Source: an uncultured Alphaproteobacteria bacterium (GTDB lineage: Bacteria; Pseudomonadota; Alphaproteobacteria; Rs-D84). From it: a DNA stretch of 64,000 nucleotides. Location of the stretch: positions 264,936 through 328,935 of the forward strand of contig CATOOF010000001.1 in the NCBI GenBank assembly GCA_951801825.1, given 5' to 3'. Of the stretch, positions 32,950 to 42,461 are shown piece after piece; within the stretch, counting starts at the first letter, position 1, and every line of letters starts with the position of its first letter. The notes beneath the pieces are model-generated. The model was not told the origin of the DNA, did not search any database, and was given only the letters and a program-made list of their open reading frames with translations. Made by a program: the position numbers and the translations under genes.

Positions 32950-34153
32950 AAGTGCAATTTTCAAAGACGATTGTTCGGGCGCCGGGCTGACAGAGGCGTT
33001 GCTGGCCATGGCCGTTGTGGCAATTGCGGCCCCGTTTGTTTATAACCAGGTTGTTGCAACGACCCGTACGGCATCTGATATTCGCATGGCCCAGCGGATA
33101 ATTGCAACACGTGGTTCGGCATTAAATTTTGTTCGCATGCATGGTGACGCATGGCCGGATATGGCCCAGATTCGCCTGGCCCCCGAAGAACTGGAACAGA
33201 TTGCATCCGAACCGTCGGCCGGCTTTATAGATAAATATAGCATATCCGGCGGGGTCGTTACGGATGTCTATTTGGCGTTTGATTTGCATGATACCCCGTT
33301 GCGTGCGGCCTCGATTGCACGCCATATTGGCCTGGATGCCGCGGTTGTGGGCGAAGACGGTGTGGCATATGGCGCATCATGGGCGGTGACCGCCCCGGAT
33401 TTTCTGCCCGGTGATTTGATATACCGAATATCGCGTGACGTCGGCGGCCAGGATACGGCGAAATATCTGCATCGCGGCACCTCTGGCGAGGATAAGCTGA
33501 ACGTGATGCAGCGTGATTTGAACATGGGCGATCACAACGTTTACGATATAGGCGGTGTTTCTGCAAAATCCGCAAAAATGTCCTCTGCGACGGCAATGTT
33601 TGTGGAATCTAAAAAAGTCGTTACGTCTGCGGCATATTTTTCCGCCGGCGCAAATATCGACGGCGGGACGGCATCAATGGGGGCACTGCGCGTGACGGGC
33701 GACATTACCGGGTTTAGAAATATTGCGGCCGCATCGTTAAACGGGTCCGGATATACCACTGCGGGGCGCGTTATCGCCGACCGTGCATCGGTATATCACA
33801 GTGTTAACGTCGCACGTGATTTGACTCTAAAATCTGACACCAGTCGCACCATCAGCGGTTTTGACGGCATCACGGTCAGTTCTGTCGCCGCGCCGTTTAT
33901 ATCTGCAGATGAAATAATTTTTTATGACAATTTTGGTCTGACGCTGTCGGGCGAGCTACTGATGTCGACCACGGCGCCACTGCGCATAGGGTCATGGACA
34001 TTCCCGTCGACCACGCCGCCAAAATTTACGAAACTAACACTCCGGCGTGCGGAATATCCGGCCGCTGTGCGAAAAAACGAATTCGCGCCGATAATTCGCC
34101 GCGGATGGATGGATGGATATGAAACAAATGAAACCGCGCCAAAGATTTTTTAG
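32936..34153 (+). CDS. PilV-like minor pilin / pilus-tip protein 2
   Basis: 405 aa from ATG 32936 (AGGA 9 bases upstream); ATG 32927 is an in-frame alternative. It overlaps the previous gene by 14 bases. The prepilin-like segment CSGAGLTEALLAMAVVAIAA has Gly before Ala-Gly-Leu-Thr-Glu, with Glu 5 in place. The shared motif is QRDLNMGDHNVYDIGG at about 190, close to the PilV type LNMGG-hydrophobic repeat. The C-terminal half is Ser/Thr/Ala-rich beta-type sequence without cysteine, unlike proteins 1 and 3. Confidence 0.65.
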   Translation: MTVYKSAIFKDDCSGAGLTEALLAMAVVAIAAPFVYNQVVATTRTASDIRMAQRIIATRGSALNFVRMHGDAWPDMAQIRLAPEELEQIASEPSAGFIDKYSISGGVVTDVYLAFDLHDTPLRAASIARHIGLDAAVVGEDGVAYGASWAVTAPDFLPGDLIYRISRDVGGQDTAKYLHRGTSGEDKLNVMQRDLNMGDHNVYDIGGVSAKSAKMSSATAMFVESKKVVTSAAYFSAGANIDGGTASMGALRVTGDITGFRNIAAASLNGSGYTTAGRVIADRASVYHSVNVARDLTLKSDTSRTISGFDGITVSSVAAPFISADEIIFYDNFGLTLSGELLMSTTAPLRIGSWTFPSTTPPKFTKLTLRRAEYPAAVRKNEFAPIIRRGWMDGYETNETAPKIF

Positions 34154-35435
34154 TTCCCCGTCCCAAGGCGGCGGGATGCTGGTTGAACTGATGCTTAGCG
34201 TGGCATTGGCGATGATTGTCATACCCTTTATTTTTAATTATCACCAGCGCGCCGTTCGTCGTTCGCAAAATATTGCCGTCGCCCGCCAGATGCAGGGTGT
34301 CCAGTCGGCACTGGAGCGCTATATTGTTGCGCGCCGCGATGAATTGCTGGCGCCGGTGGGAAAAAATATTGTTCGCGTTGAGCTATCGGATTTGATTCCG
34401 TTTGGCGTTTCCCAGGACCTGGTGGCGGCCCGCGGCGATAAATACCAGCTGCGTGTGTTAAAGTCGGCCGATGCGGTCCGGGGCGCCACCCTGCAGGGGG
34501 TAATAGTATTGGCTGATGATGAAATAAGTCCCATGCGCACGCGTGAGATTGTAAATATCGCCGGCGACAAGGTTGGTTTCTTGGACAATGGTCGTGCATA
34601 TGGCGCGTTTGGCACATGGCGTTCGGCCGCGTTGGATTTGGGCGTTGGGTCCGCTGGCGGAATAGTAGAGACAACATCCGCCCTGCGTGACAATGCAAAA
34701 TATTTGTGGCGGGTGCCGTCAAATGACGTGTCTGATGCAACAATGCTTTCCGCGCTTAGTTTGGGTGGGCATGACATTGTGGGGGCGTCATTTTTTAACA
34801 GCCGTACCGCGCGTTTCGACGAAATGCTGCGCATTGGGGAAATTGCCGCTGATAATGTAATTTTTCAAAACAGAACTTCGATTGATAAACAACTGAGCGC
34901 CGGGTCTTCAACTGTTTCCGGAACATTGTCGTCGGATTCTAAAAATATGGAGGTTTCAGGCCGGTTTTCCCTGGCGGACACGGCAAAGTTTTCAAATTTT
35001 TCCGTCGATGACATGTATGTTACGAATATGACCCTGTCGGGATTAAGCATTACAGACACAGAAAAAGTTTCCACATTAAAGATAAACCAGGCCCTGGATA
35101 TGACATCGGGGCGCATTGATGCAATGTTTGTAACTGTTGGTTTTGCCGGTTCTATAACGCCGCGCCTGGTTGTGCGCAGCCGTATAGAGGATTCGGTAAA
35201 CCCTGCCTATTATTGGGATGCGTCGGCGGGTGTTGCAAACTTTTCGGATGTATCGTTTGCAGAATTGTCGCATATGGCGCGTATTGCGCTGGCCAAAGAG
35301 GGCGGCGCAACAACGGCGTCCCAGATTTTTGGTGCCGTTTCGGCAAACAAGAATGCAACTGTTTCCGACTATATGAACGCAATAACGGAAATTCAGGAAA
35401 AAGTTCGCGCCAAATATCGCGGGTTGAAATTGTAA
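34113..35435 (+). CDS. PilV-like minor pilin / pilus-tip protein 3
   Basis: 440 aa, overlapping the previous gene by 41 bases; start ATG 34113 or the second ATG 34119. Prepilin-like segment QGGGMLVELMLSVALAMIVI: Gly, then Gly-Met-Leu-Val-Glu. The shared motif appears as LSALSLGGHDIVGASFFNS near 215. The C-terminal half is beta-rich, ending in a helix. Together the three form an operon of divergent paralogues, probably giving different tip or minor subunits to one pilus. Confidence 0.65.
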   Translation: MDMKQMKPRQRFFSSPSQGGGMLVELMLSVALAMIVIPFIFNYHQRAVRRSQNIAVARQMQGVQSALERYIVARRDELLAPVGKNIVRVELSDLIPFGVSQDLVAARGDKYQLRVLKSADAVRGATLQGVIVLADDEISPMRTREIVNIAGDKVGFLDNGRAYGAFGTWRSAALDLGVGSAGGIVETTSALRDNAKYLWRVPSNDVSDATMLSALSLGGHDIVGASFFNSRTARFDEMLRIGEIAADNVIFQNRTSIDKQLSAGSSTVSGTLSSDSKNMEVSGRFSLADTAKFSNFSVDDMYVTNMTLSGLSITDTEKVSTLKINQALDMTSGRIDAMFVTVGFAGSITPRLVVRSRIEDSVNPAYYWDASAGVANFSDVSFAELSHMARIALAKEGGATTASQIFGAVSANKNATVSDYMNAITEIQEKVRAKYRGLKL

Positions 35436-35451
35436 CTATTTATGCTATAAG
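35424..35451 (+). promoter_or_regulatory. Promoter of the zinc-ribbon gene
   Basis: TTGAAA (35424-35429), 16 bases, TATAAG (35446-35451). ATG 35460 follows after 8 bases, predicting a leaderless mRNA. The -35 box overlaps the end of the preceding gene. Confidence 0.5.
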
Positions 35452-35459
35452 ATAAAAAT

Positions 35460-35978
35460 ATGAAGACAACATGTGATTTTTGCAAAACGGAATACAATCT
35501 GGATGCATCAACCCGCGGTCGCGTTCAATGTGCCGTTTGCGGTTATGAATGGATTATATCGCCGGCATCCCGGCGCGGGGCGTGGCTGACATTTATTGCG
35601 GCGGCAACGGCGGCGCTGGCGGCGATTGTTTTTTCTGTGGCGGTTATTACCCGGCACCAGGCGCGTGCGGCGGCGGATGCCCGGCCATTGGTTGCAACGA
35701 TAACTGATATTCGTTCGGTTATAGATGCGGCCGGCGTTTCGCATTTTGTGGTGTCTGGGCGCGTCACGAACCAGTCGGCCGAGATATATGGCGTGCCTGA
35801 TTTGATAATTGTTTCCCGTGATGAATCAGGGGCGGAAATTGCCCGTCAAAAATTTATGCCATCGGCAACATTGCTCGATTCTGGAGCCTGGGCGGAGTTT
35901 TCCCATACATTGTCCGCCCCCAGCGACGGTGTTAAAAAAATAACAGTCGAATTAAAAGACCAGGCGGGGGAAATATGA
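35460..35978 (+). CDS. MJ0042 zinc-ribbon / DUF3426 membrane protein
   Basis: 172 aa. The N-terminal zinc ribbon has two Cys pairs: CDFCKTEYNLDA and CAVCGYEW. It is followed by one membrane helix (about 42-64, WLTFIAAATAALAAIVFSVA) and a beta-rich DUF3426-type domain (VVSGRVTNQSAEIYGVPDL, DSGAWAEFSHTL). Such proteins are common in alpha- and betaproteobacteria, function not established. Its stop overlaps the next gene by four bases. Confidence 0.8.
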   Translation: MKTTCDFCKTEYNLDASTRGRVQCAVCGYEWIISPASRRGAWLTFIAAATAALAAIVFSVAVITRHQARAAADARPLVATITDIRSVIDAAGVSHFVVSGRVTNQSAEIYGVPDLIIVSRDESGAEIARQKFMPSATLLDSGAWAEFSHTLSAPSDGVKKITVELKDQAGEI

Positions 35979-36454
35979 TAAAACGCATTTCTTTATTCAT
36001 ATCCGGATTGTTTGTGTGCATGTATTGTGCACATGGTGCAACCACCACTGCAACGCCGCCGCGCCCGCGTGTCAGTATTTTTTCCACCAGCACCGACTGG
36101 GAGGCTGTGACAGGTCTGACCCTGCACGAATATCGCGGTGAATTTACCTACAAGAATAATGATAAATTAATTGGTCGGGGGTTGGTTTTGTATTATTTGG
36201 ACGGTTTTCCGTGCTATGGCCTGGGCGAGGGGGTGCGCGTATGGCTGGGGCCGCGCGGCGAACATGACGGCGAATTGCGTATCGCATGCGTCCATGCCCC
36301 GACCCAGATAAAGTTTGCATGGCGCAACGCCACCCGTGATGCGGACCAGGCTGTGACAGAGGGTATTTTAACATGTCCCGTTGCCGGTGATCGGGATTTA
36401 ACAATTGATTTGTCGCAATGCACACGCGGCGCAGACTGGAAGAGCTATAAATAA
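35975..36454 (+). CDS. Secreted protein of unknown function
   Basis: 159 aa with a signal peptide (MIKRISLFISGLFVCMYCAHGA). The mature part has Cys at YLDGFPCYGLGEGV, ELRIACVHAP and GILTCPVAGD plus a final DLSQCTRGADW, so two disulfides are possible. No family recognised. It shares its stop base with the start of the pseudouridine synthase gene (TAATG) and sits in the zinc-ribbon operon. Confidence 0.6.
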   Translation: MIKRISLFISGLFVCMYCAHGATTTATPPRPRVSIFSTSTDWEAVTGLTLHEYRGEFTYKNNDKLIGRGLVLYYLDGFPCYGLGEGVRVWLGPRGEHDGELRIACVHAPTQIKFAWRNATRDADQAVTEGILTCPVAGDRDLTIDLSQCTRGADWKSYK

Positions 36455-37419
36455 TGACTGATATGCGCAGATTTAAAGTTGACGATGCATCTGCTGGGTT
36501 GCGCCTGGATAAGTTTCTGGCGACTCAGATGCCACAGTTCTCGCGCAGCGAGATACAGGAATTTAATGTATGGCGTAATTACCGCCTTGTAAAGTTCTCA
36601 GAGCGCGTTCGCCCCGGGGAAGAATTTTTGGTTGAATTGACAGAGCGTGCATCCGCCTCTGATGTGGCGGCCGACAATGTTTCATCGGATTTTGATTTGG
36701 ATATCTTGTTCGAAGATGATGATATCATTGTTATTAACAAGCCGCGCGGGGTTGTGATGTATCCGTCTGCGGGGAACAAGACGGGGACTTTTGTTCAAAA
36801 TATTTTGGCGCATACACCGTTGTCGACACTTGGGGGGGCGACGCGTCCCGGTGTTGTCCACCGTCTGGACAAGGACACCAGTGGCGTCATGGTTTTTGCA
36901 AAATCGGATGCGGCGTTCCGCGGCCTGGTAAAGATATTTTCCGAACACGACCTGACGCGCAAATATGTTGCGTTTGTATGGGGTGTTCCAAATTGGACCG
37001 GGGCCGATATTACTGGCAACATTGCGCGTTCGTCACGCAATCGCCAAAAGATGAGCATGGTAAAAACCGGCGGCCGTCCGGCCCATACGATTGTAAACGT
37101 AATGGATGTTTGGCCGCGTGTGGGCGTGTCGGCGTTGCGCTGTACACTGATGACCGGCCGCACGCACCAGATACGCGTTCATTTGTCTGCCCATGGTTTT
37201 CCGGTATTGTGCGACCCTGTCTATGGTCGTGGTGCATCGCGTTTGGGCTCGGTCAAGAATCCGGATTTGCTTGATTTTATAAAAACGCACGACGGCCAGA
37301 TGCTCCACGCCGAGGTTTTAGAATTTATTCATCCCACAACCGGCGCCCAGATGCATTTTCGCGCACCCTTGCCGGATGATATGGCGACACTTCGCTGTAT
37401 CTTGGACGAGGCTGAATAA
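36454..37419 (+). CDS. RluC/RluD-family 23S rRNA pseudouridine synthase
   Basis: 321 aa. S4 domain RLDKFLATQMPQFSRSEIQE (about 17-36), then DDIIVINKPRGVVMYPS, the catalytic Asp in HRLDKDTSGVMVFAKSD, RKYVAFVWG, and TGRTHQIRVHLSAHGFPVL near the end. The S4 domain and length fit RluC (positions 955, 2504, 2580) or RluD; I cannot decide which. Confidence 0.9.
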   Translation: MTDMRRFKVDDASAGLRLDKFLATQMPQFSRSEIQEFNVWRNYRLVKFSERVRPGEEFLVELTERASASDVAADNVSSDFDLDILFEDDDIIVINKPRGVVMYPSAGNKTGTFVQNILAHTPLSTLGGATRPGVVHRLDKDTSGVMVFAKSDAAFRGLVKIFSEHDLTRKYVAFVWGVPNWTGADITGNIARSSRNRQKMSMVKTGGRPAHTIVNVMDVWPRVGVSALRCTLMTGRTHQIRVHLSAHGFPVLCDPVYGRGASRLGSVKNPDLLDFIKTHDGQMLHAEVLEFIHPTTGAQMHFRAPLPDDMATLRCILDEAE

Positions 37420-37445
37420 AACCGCCACATATTTGATTATTTTAT

Positions 37446-37473
37446 TTGTCTGAATTTCTTTTTATGATATAAT
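37446..37473 (+). promoter_or_regulatory. Promoter of the cysteine-repeat protein gene
   Basis: TTGTCT (37446-37451), 16 bases, TATAAT (37468-37473), with TG at 37465-37466 making an extended -10. A ribosome site GGAGCGAG lies before ATG 37500. Confidence 0.7.
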
Positions 37474-37499
37474 AAAATATAAAATATGGAGCGAGCAGA

Positions 37500-40400
37500 A
37501 TGAGTCTCTTTACAAAATCTATTAGTTTTTTGGCGGTTTTGGCGGTTTGTCCGGCATCCTATGCATTGACGGCACGCCCCAGTGTTATTGGCACTGCATC
37601 GGCGCGTATGCCGACAATGACGGCCATAATAACAAATGGCGGCAACTCGGTCAGCGGTACAACGACAACAACATCAAACCTGTTGGCGAATGCTGAGTGC
37701 ATTGATGCATACACATCCTGTATGAAGGGTGGCGATGCCTGCGGCAGTGATTTTGAAGAATGTACGACCAAGGTTCTGTTCCACGGCAAAATGCCCCAGT
37801 GTTTATCCACATTGGCACAGTGCAGCACGGCCGGTGTAACCAGCCTGTTTGGTACGGGAACTGTATCGGCGCTGTCTGCTGTCGCTACAAAGAACAGCTA
37901 TGGTGAGGTAACAGACTACACATACCCCACCGACGGCAGTGTTCTGGGCCAGATGATAACCGGTGCGGCAATTTCTAATAAATACGACACATCAACCTGT
38001 ATCCGCCGCTATACGTCCTGTCTAAAGAAAGACAATGTCTGCGGAAATGATTTTGAGCTCTGCACCACCGACAAAGAATTTAGAAAACAGCGCGTATTCT
38101 GCGATTCCACTCTGGCACGTTGCCAGTCTGATGGCCTGATTGAACTGTTCGGCAGTGCCAGCACATCCGGCACACCGTCTGGGACATCGCGCATTGGCGA
38201 AATGATTACAGAGGGTGCGGCGTTGGCGGCGGTAAATGCGGTCTCTACATGCTATAAGGTTGTTGACCAGTGTATCCTTAACGCCTGTGCGGCAAACCCG
38301 TACAAGTGCTTTGAAAACAGCACAAACGAAACAGTTAATTTGGTTGAGTTGATAAATGCCGGCACCGCAACGGCTGAAAACACGGCCGCGTCAACAATCG
38401 CCGCCGTTACCAGCGGAATGGATATTGTAACAAAATCCAATGTTGCGTCTTATATTAAAAATAACTGTCTGGACACAATCGGTTCAAACAAATATTGCTA
38501 TGCGACATTCATTGGCAACGGCCAAATGCCGACCTCGTCTCAGTTAAAAGATGAAGATAACCAGGAAGAAATCTATGACGAAGCCTACAGCGCCCGTATG
38601 AGCAGCGCCATGAAGGCCAAGATTGCAGACCTGGTTGATAAGTTTGATACCAAGGCAAAGCAAAAGTGCACCGAAACAATCAAGACATGCGTAATGCGCG
38701 TATGTGGTTCGGGTTCTGGTGCGGCCTGCTACAGCCAGGTATTTGGCAATCGTGACAAGTCTATTAACAACAGTGCGACCTATCCGGAGCTTCAGACCGG
38801 TTGCGCCGCGGTTGTAAACACGGATGCATATTGTAAATATGCGGCGGCAAATCCGAACTCGACCGGTGGTTATACATATTCATATATAAATAATGATGCG
38901 TTTAGCATTTTGTTCCCGGAATACGAAGAAGGCGGTAACGACCCCATTGGCGTAGTATCCAGCCTGAACGCTGCGCTGGCTAATAACTATAGCGATGCTG
39001 CAATCGCCACGATGAAACGTCAGTGCCAGGCGGTCGCAACCAGTTGCGTAAAATCCATGTGTGGTGCCGATTACCAGAATTGCTATCGCAACCGTACGGA
39101 TGTTTACTCATCCCTGACCCAGACTGGTGACTCTTCGTTCGATAAGTCTATGAACAAAGTTGGCGGTGTTTTGGATTACACGATTGTATTGGGGCTGTGC
39201 CTGGATACAGTCAAGGGCGCATCTGTATGTGAGGAACATCTGGCGATAGAGCGCAACAAGCTGAAGCTGGCTAATAATTCCAAGGCATCCAGCTGGGGCT
39301 CGGCGGGTAACGTACGCGAGGGCTGGATTGACGCCGGCGCGGCGACCGCTGTTACCGCCAGCACAGAGCAGGTCGCTGCAACCGACGAAAACGGCAATGC
39401 ACTGTGCACGTCAAAGGGTGGCACAGACCAGGGTGTCTGCTACAGCGTTGATGCCGCGGGCAATATTTACGACCAGCCTGTATATATCTCTTACACCACG
39501 TATGTGGAATCACAGGCCGCATCAACATTGTTCAAGGACCTGATTTACGACCTTGAAAAAGAAGCGCAGGCGAAGTATAACGCAAAGCTAACGAAACAGC
39601 AGAATATGTGCATGTCTTCGAACAATGGCGGTATTATAGGCAAACGCGACATGGGCAGCACTTTCCAGTGGGTAAAGTTAAAGTCCAATACGGTGCCAAA
39701 GGCGTATCCGGTATCGGGCCTAAAGCCGTCACAGTTCGCCGCCAGCAATGACCTGTATGGTTCTTTCTGCCGCGTTCGTGTAACACTGCAGTCTGATGAT
39801 AAAAAGATTCAGGACGTAATCGCCAAGGGTACAGATTGGGCCACGGCTTACTTTGCGGCAGGTGATACATTCACATGCGGCTCCTGGATTCCGGGCGATA
39901 AATTAGAGGAAATGGCCAATAGTGTTGCGGATGAGGCACGCGACAAAGCGTCCATAGGAAACAGCCGTGTAAAGAACTGGATGGCTGTATTGGGTACTAT
40001 CGGGGGCGCCGGTGTGGGTACGGTTGCCGGCAGTAAATTTGCCGACAGCAACTTCCTGGGCGGCCTGACAGGGCAGACTTCTGTAAAGGACAACAACACT
40101 AACGCGGAAAACTGTGTAAAATACGGTGAATATTATGCCAGAGAGCGTAATAGTGACTATTTAACACGTATGCTTACCGCTGCACGTAAGATAGATACAT
40201 CTAAGGATACTGGCAAGAAAGAGGATTTGGATAGCGCGATTTCCAAACTAAGACAGTCAATGATGAATTCGAATATGTCTTACAGCACGAATAATTCTGC
40301 TAGCACCAATGGTAGTGTTGCTGATATCTATGAGTGCAATATTGTCAAGGTAATCGGAACCAAAAGAAATGGTGTATCAGCCGAGTGTGGCACTATGGGA

Positions 40401-41003
40401 ATAGAGGCCAATGGTGCCTGGACTGCGAATACTACTGGTACAGTTGATGCCTGTACATATTCACATAACGGTAAAGGATCATTTATCAGATCTGTTAACG
40501 GATCAGCTAATATCAACAACCTGACAAAAGACAATATAGGTGAGTTATTAGTATTCTGTAATCAAAGCGGTACTGATGTCACAAAAGCTGTAAATACAGC
40601 ATTTACGAACTGGAGCAATGTAACAGAAGGTGTAATATACATAAACAACAAAGGAGAGGTTGTTTCAGAGCGAGCAGGCAAGGCGTACAGCGATAATGTT
40701 ATGGCGGCAGATCTGAACGATAATGTCAATAACTTAATAGACGCCTGTAGCTCATATATTAGCAATAAATCTAATCAAACTGCTAAACTGTGGTCTACTG
40801 TTGGTGGTGCGGTAATAGGTGGAACGGCCGGCGGTGTACTGGCATACCAGGCGACACGCAGCATCCAGAATGCTAATCTGGACAAGGTTCAGCAGGCCGC
40901 CTATAACGAATGGATGGAAGGTGTCGGAAAACATATCCGCTGTTTCATCGGTGGCGAAGAGGTTGGTATGTACGGCGAAATGATCAGTACAGCTATGGAG
41001 TAA
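37500..41003 (+). CDS. Large secreted cysteine-repeat protein, lineage-specific
   Basis: 1167 aa with a signal peptide (MSLFTKSISFLAVLAVCPASYA). Residues 67-118 and 167-218 are a tandem repeat with six Cys each, exactly 100 residues apart (Cys 67, 74, 81, 88, 101, 108 and 167, 174, 181, 188, 201, 208). Later modules start CYKVVDQCILNAC, CTETIKTCVMRVC and CQAVATSCVKSMC. Two Gly-zipper segments (GTIGGAGVGTVAG and VGGAVIGGTAGGVLAY) near the end could insert in membrane. Likely a disulfide-rich surface or envelope component; no known family recognised. The segment about 40090-40800 is AT-richer with different codon use (AGA, TTA, ATA), like a swapped-in module. Confidence 0.7.
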   Translation: MSLFTKSISFLAVLAVCPASYALTARPSVIGTASARMPTMTAIITNGGNSVSGTTTTTSNLLANAECIDAYTSCMKGGDACGSDFEECTTKVLFHGKMPQCLSTLAQCSTAGVTSLFGTGTVSALSAVATKNSYGEVTDYTYPTDGSVLGQMITGAAISNKYDTSTCIRRYTSCLKKDNVCGNDFELCTTDKEFRKQRVFCDSTLARCQSDGLIELFGSASTSGTPSGTSRIGEMITEGAALAAVNAVSTCYKVVDQCILNACAANPYKCFENSTNETVNLVELINAGTATAENTAASTIAAVTSGMDIVTKSNVASYIKNNCLDTIGSNKYCYATFIGNGQMPTSSQLKDEDNQEEIYDEAYSARMSSAMKAKIADLVDKFDTKAKQKCTETIKTCVMRVCGSGSGAACYSQVFGNRDKSINNSATYPELQTGCAAVVNTDAYCKYAAANPNSTGGYTYSYINNDAFSILFPEYEEGGNDPIGVVSSLNAALANNYSDAAIATMKRQCQAVATSCVKSMCGADYQNCYRNRTDVYSSLTQTGDSSFDKSMNKVGGVLDYTIVLGLCLDTVKGASVCEEHLAIERNKLKLANNSKASSWGSAGNVREGWIDAGAATAVTASTEQVAATDENGNALCTSKGGTDQGVCYSVDAAGNIYDQPVYISYTTYVESQAASTLFKDLIYDLEKEAQAKYNAKLTKQQNMCMSSNNGGIIGKRDMGSTFQWVKLKSNTVPKAYPVSGLKPSQFAASNDLYGSFCRVRVTLQSDDKKIQDVIAKGTDWATAYFAAGDTFTCGSWIPGDKLEEMANSVADEARDKASIGNSRVKNWMAVLGTIGGAGVGTVAGSKFADSNFLGGLTGQTSVKDNNTNAENCVKYGEYYARERNSDYLTRMLTAARKIDTSKDTGKKEDLDSAISKLRQSMMNSNMSYSTNNSASTNGSVADIYECNIVKVIGTKRNGVSAECGTMGIEANGAWTANTTGTVDACTYSHNGKGSFIRSVNGSANINNLTKDNIGELLVFCNQSGTDVTKAVNTAFTNWSNVTEGVIYINNKGEVVSERAGKAYSDNVMAADLNDNVNNLIDACSSYISNKSNQTAKLWSTVGGAVIGGTAGGVLAYQATRSIQNANLDKVQQAAYNEWMEGVGKHIRCFIGGEEVGMYGEMISTAME

Positions 41004-41009
41004 TAAACA

Positions 41010-41035
41010 AAATCCCGGCAATGCCGGGATTTTTT
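41010..41035 (+). terminator. Terminator of the cysteine-repeat protein gene
   Basis: AAATCCCGGC-AAT-GCCGGGATTTTTT, 7 bases past the stop. Confidence 0.9.
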
Positions 41036-41070
41036 ATATCGCGCAAATTCGCACGGCCTTTTTTACATAT

Positions 41071-41355
41071 TTATCGTGTCATAGTACGTAATGCCTGCAT
41101 CGCGGCGGCTGTATATTTGATTTTGTTTCGCATGTCATAGTATGCGCCGTATGCGGTGATAAATTTATTTGCCGCGTGTTTGAAATCCCCGCCAGGCCAG
41201 ATGGCGTCGCCGTTTGCCAAATCGGTCAACAGGCGAATTCCCGCAATCGGGCGCCATTCAATCGGCATTTTCAGGATATCGGCAATTCCGCGTTCTTTTG
41301 CCGCGCGGTAACAGGCGTTCGTCATATATTCCAGTTCATGTGTCGTGATTTTCAT
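41071..41355 (-). CDS. Small cytoplasmic protein of unknown function
   Basis: 94 aa, no signal peptide or membrane helix, helical: MKITTHELEYMTNACYRAAK, WRPIAGIRLLTDLANGD, KFITAYGAYYDMRNKIKY. Its start overlaps the rlmN stop by four bases (ATGA), so it ends the lptF-lptD-surA-rlmN operon. No family recognised. Confidence 0.6.
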   Translation of the reverse strand: MKITTHELEYMTNACYRAAKERGIADILKMPIEWRPIAGIRLLTDLANGDAIWPGGDFKHAANKFITAYGAYYDMRNKIKYTAAAMQALRTMTR

Positions 41356-42461
41356 TTGTTGTCTTTCCTTGCATTATTCAGGCGCAGTTGGCCGCAGGCA
41401 CTGCCGATATCGGTGCCGCGTTCGCGACGTATGCGCGTATGAATACCATTGTTGATAAGTACATCTTGGAATCGATGTACCGCATTACCCGACGGCGATG
41501 CGAAATCGCGTTCATCCACGGCATTCCATGGTATCAAATTTACCATGCAATTTTTCCCCCGCAACAGCGCGGACAGTTTTTCAGCATATTCTGGCGTGGC
41601 ATTAAACAACTCTGTCTGGCCGTCCGAATTTTTGCGCCCCAACAGTATATATTCAATCATCAGCTGGCGATTATGCAGTGCGGTAAAGTCATCGGCCGCG
41701 GCCATGACATCCCCCAGGTGGTATTTATTGTTTATTGGCATTATTTGGCCGCGCAACTCGTCCGTGGGCGCATGCAGTGATATCGCCAGATTAATCGGCC
41801 GGCCCCATTCAATCAGTCGGCGGATTCCGGGTACAATACCGCACGTGGACAATGTTATTCGGCGCCACCCGATACCCAAATCCTTGTTCGCGCGTTCAAT
41901 AAAATCTATTACGTTTTCCGTATTCTGCAGCGGTTCGCCCGTACCCATGATAACGATATGGGACACATCGCCATTATTTGCGTCGCCGTTGGGCCGTATG
42001 TTGGTTTTATCAGCGCGCGTCCGACGCAGTTCCCACTGCGCACACAGCACCTGGGCAAATATTTCATTCGCGGTCAAATTACGCTTTAGCCCCAGCAGCG
42101 TACTGGCGCAAAAGCGGCATCCCATTGCGCATCCTGCCTGGGAACTGACACAGACGCTGTTGCCGTATGTCGTGCGCATTAAAACGCATTCAATCTGTTC
42201 CCCGTCCGTCAGTTCCAGCAGGAATTTTGTCGTTTCCCCGTCCGCCGAATCCAGTCGTCTGATAATTTTTACCGGCAGTGTCTGGGCCGATGCGTCCAAA
42301 TCCCGGCGCAACGTTTCAGGCAGATTTTTCATCGACATAAAATCTGGTGCCCCGCGTGACAGCCACTCTCGTATTTGTGCGGCGCGAAATTTGGGCAGGC
42401 CGCGCGACACGACAAACTGGGCCAGTTCGGCCTCTGTTAAATTAAATAAAACGGGTTTCAT
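41352..42461 (-). CDS. rlmN: 23S/tRNA m2A methyltransferase RlmN (radical SAM)
   Basis: Methylates C2 of A2503 in 23S rRNA and A37 of some tRNAs. 369 aa. Motifs: the radical-SAM cluster CAMGCRFCASTLLGLKRNLT (CxxxCxxC), CVSSQAGC, MGTGEPLQNTENV, the mechanistic Cys near GIVPGIRRL and ISLHAPTDELR, VNLIPWNAV, and RRERGTDIGSACGQL with the second essential Cys. Starts four bases inside the end of surA. Confidence 0.96.
   Translation of the reverse strand: MKPVLFNLTEAELAQFVVSRGLPKFRAAQIREWLSRGAPDFMSMKNLPETLRRDLDASAQTLPVKIIRRLDSADGETTKFLLELTDGEQIECVLMRTTYGNSVCVSSQAGCAMGCRFCASTLLGLKRNLTANEIFAQVLCAQWELRRTRADKTNIRPNGDANNGDVSHIVIMGTGEPLQNTENVIDFIERANKDLGIGWRRITLSTCGIVPGIRRLIEWGRPINLAISLHAPTDELRGQIMPINNKYHLGDVMAAADDFTALHNRQLMIEYILLGRKNSDGQTELFNATPEYAEKLSALLRGKNCMVNLIPWNAVDERDFASPSGNAVHRFQDVLINNGIHTRIRRERGTDIGSACGQLRLNNARKDNK

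Noticed and set aside
31597-35435. PilV shufflon
   Set aside because: No inverted repeats or site-specific recombinase; the three PilV-like genes are all in one direction and have full C-termini.
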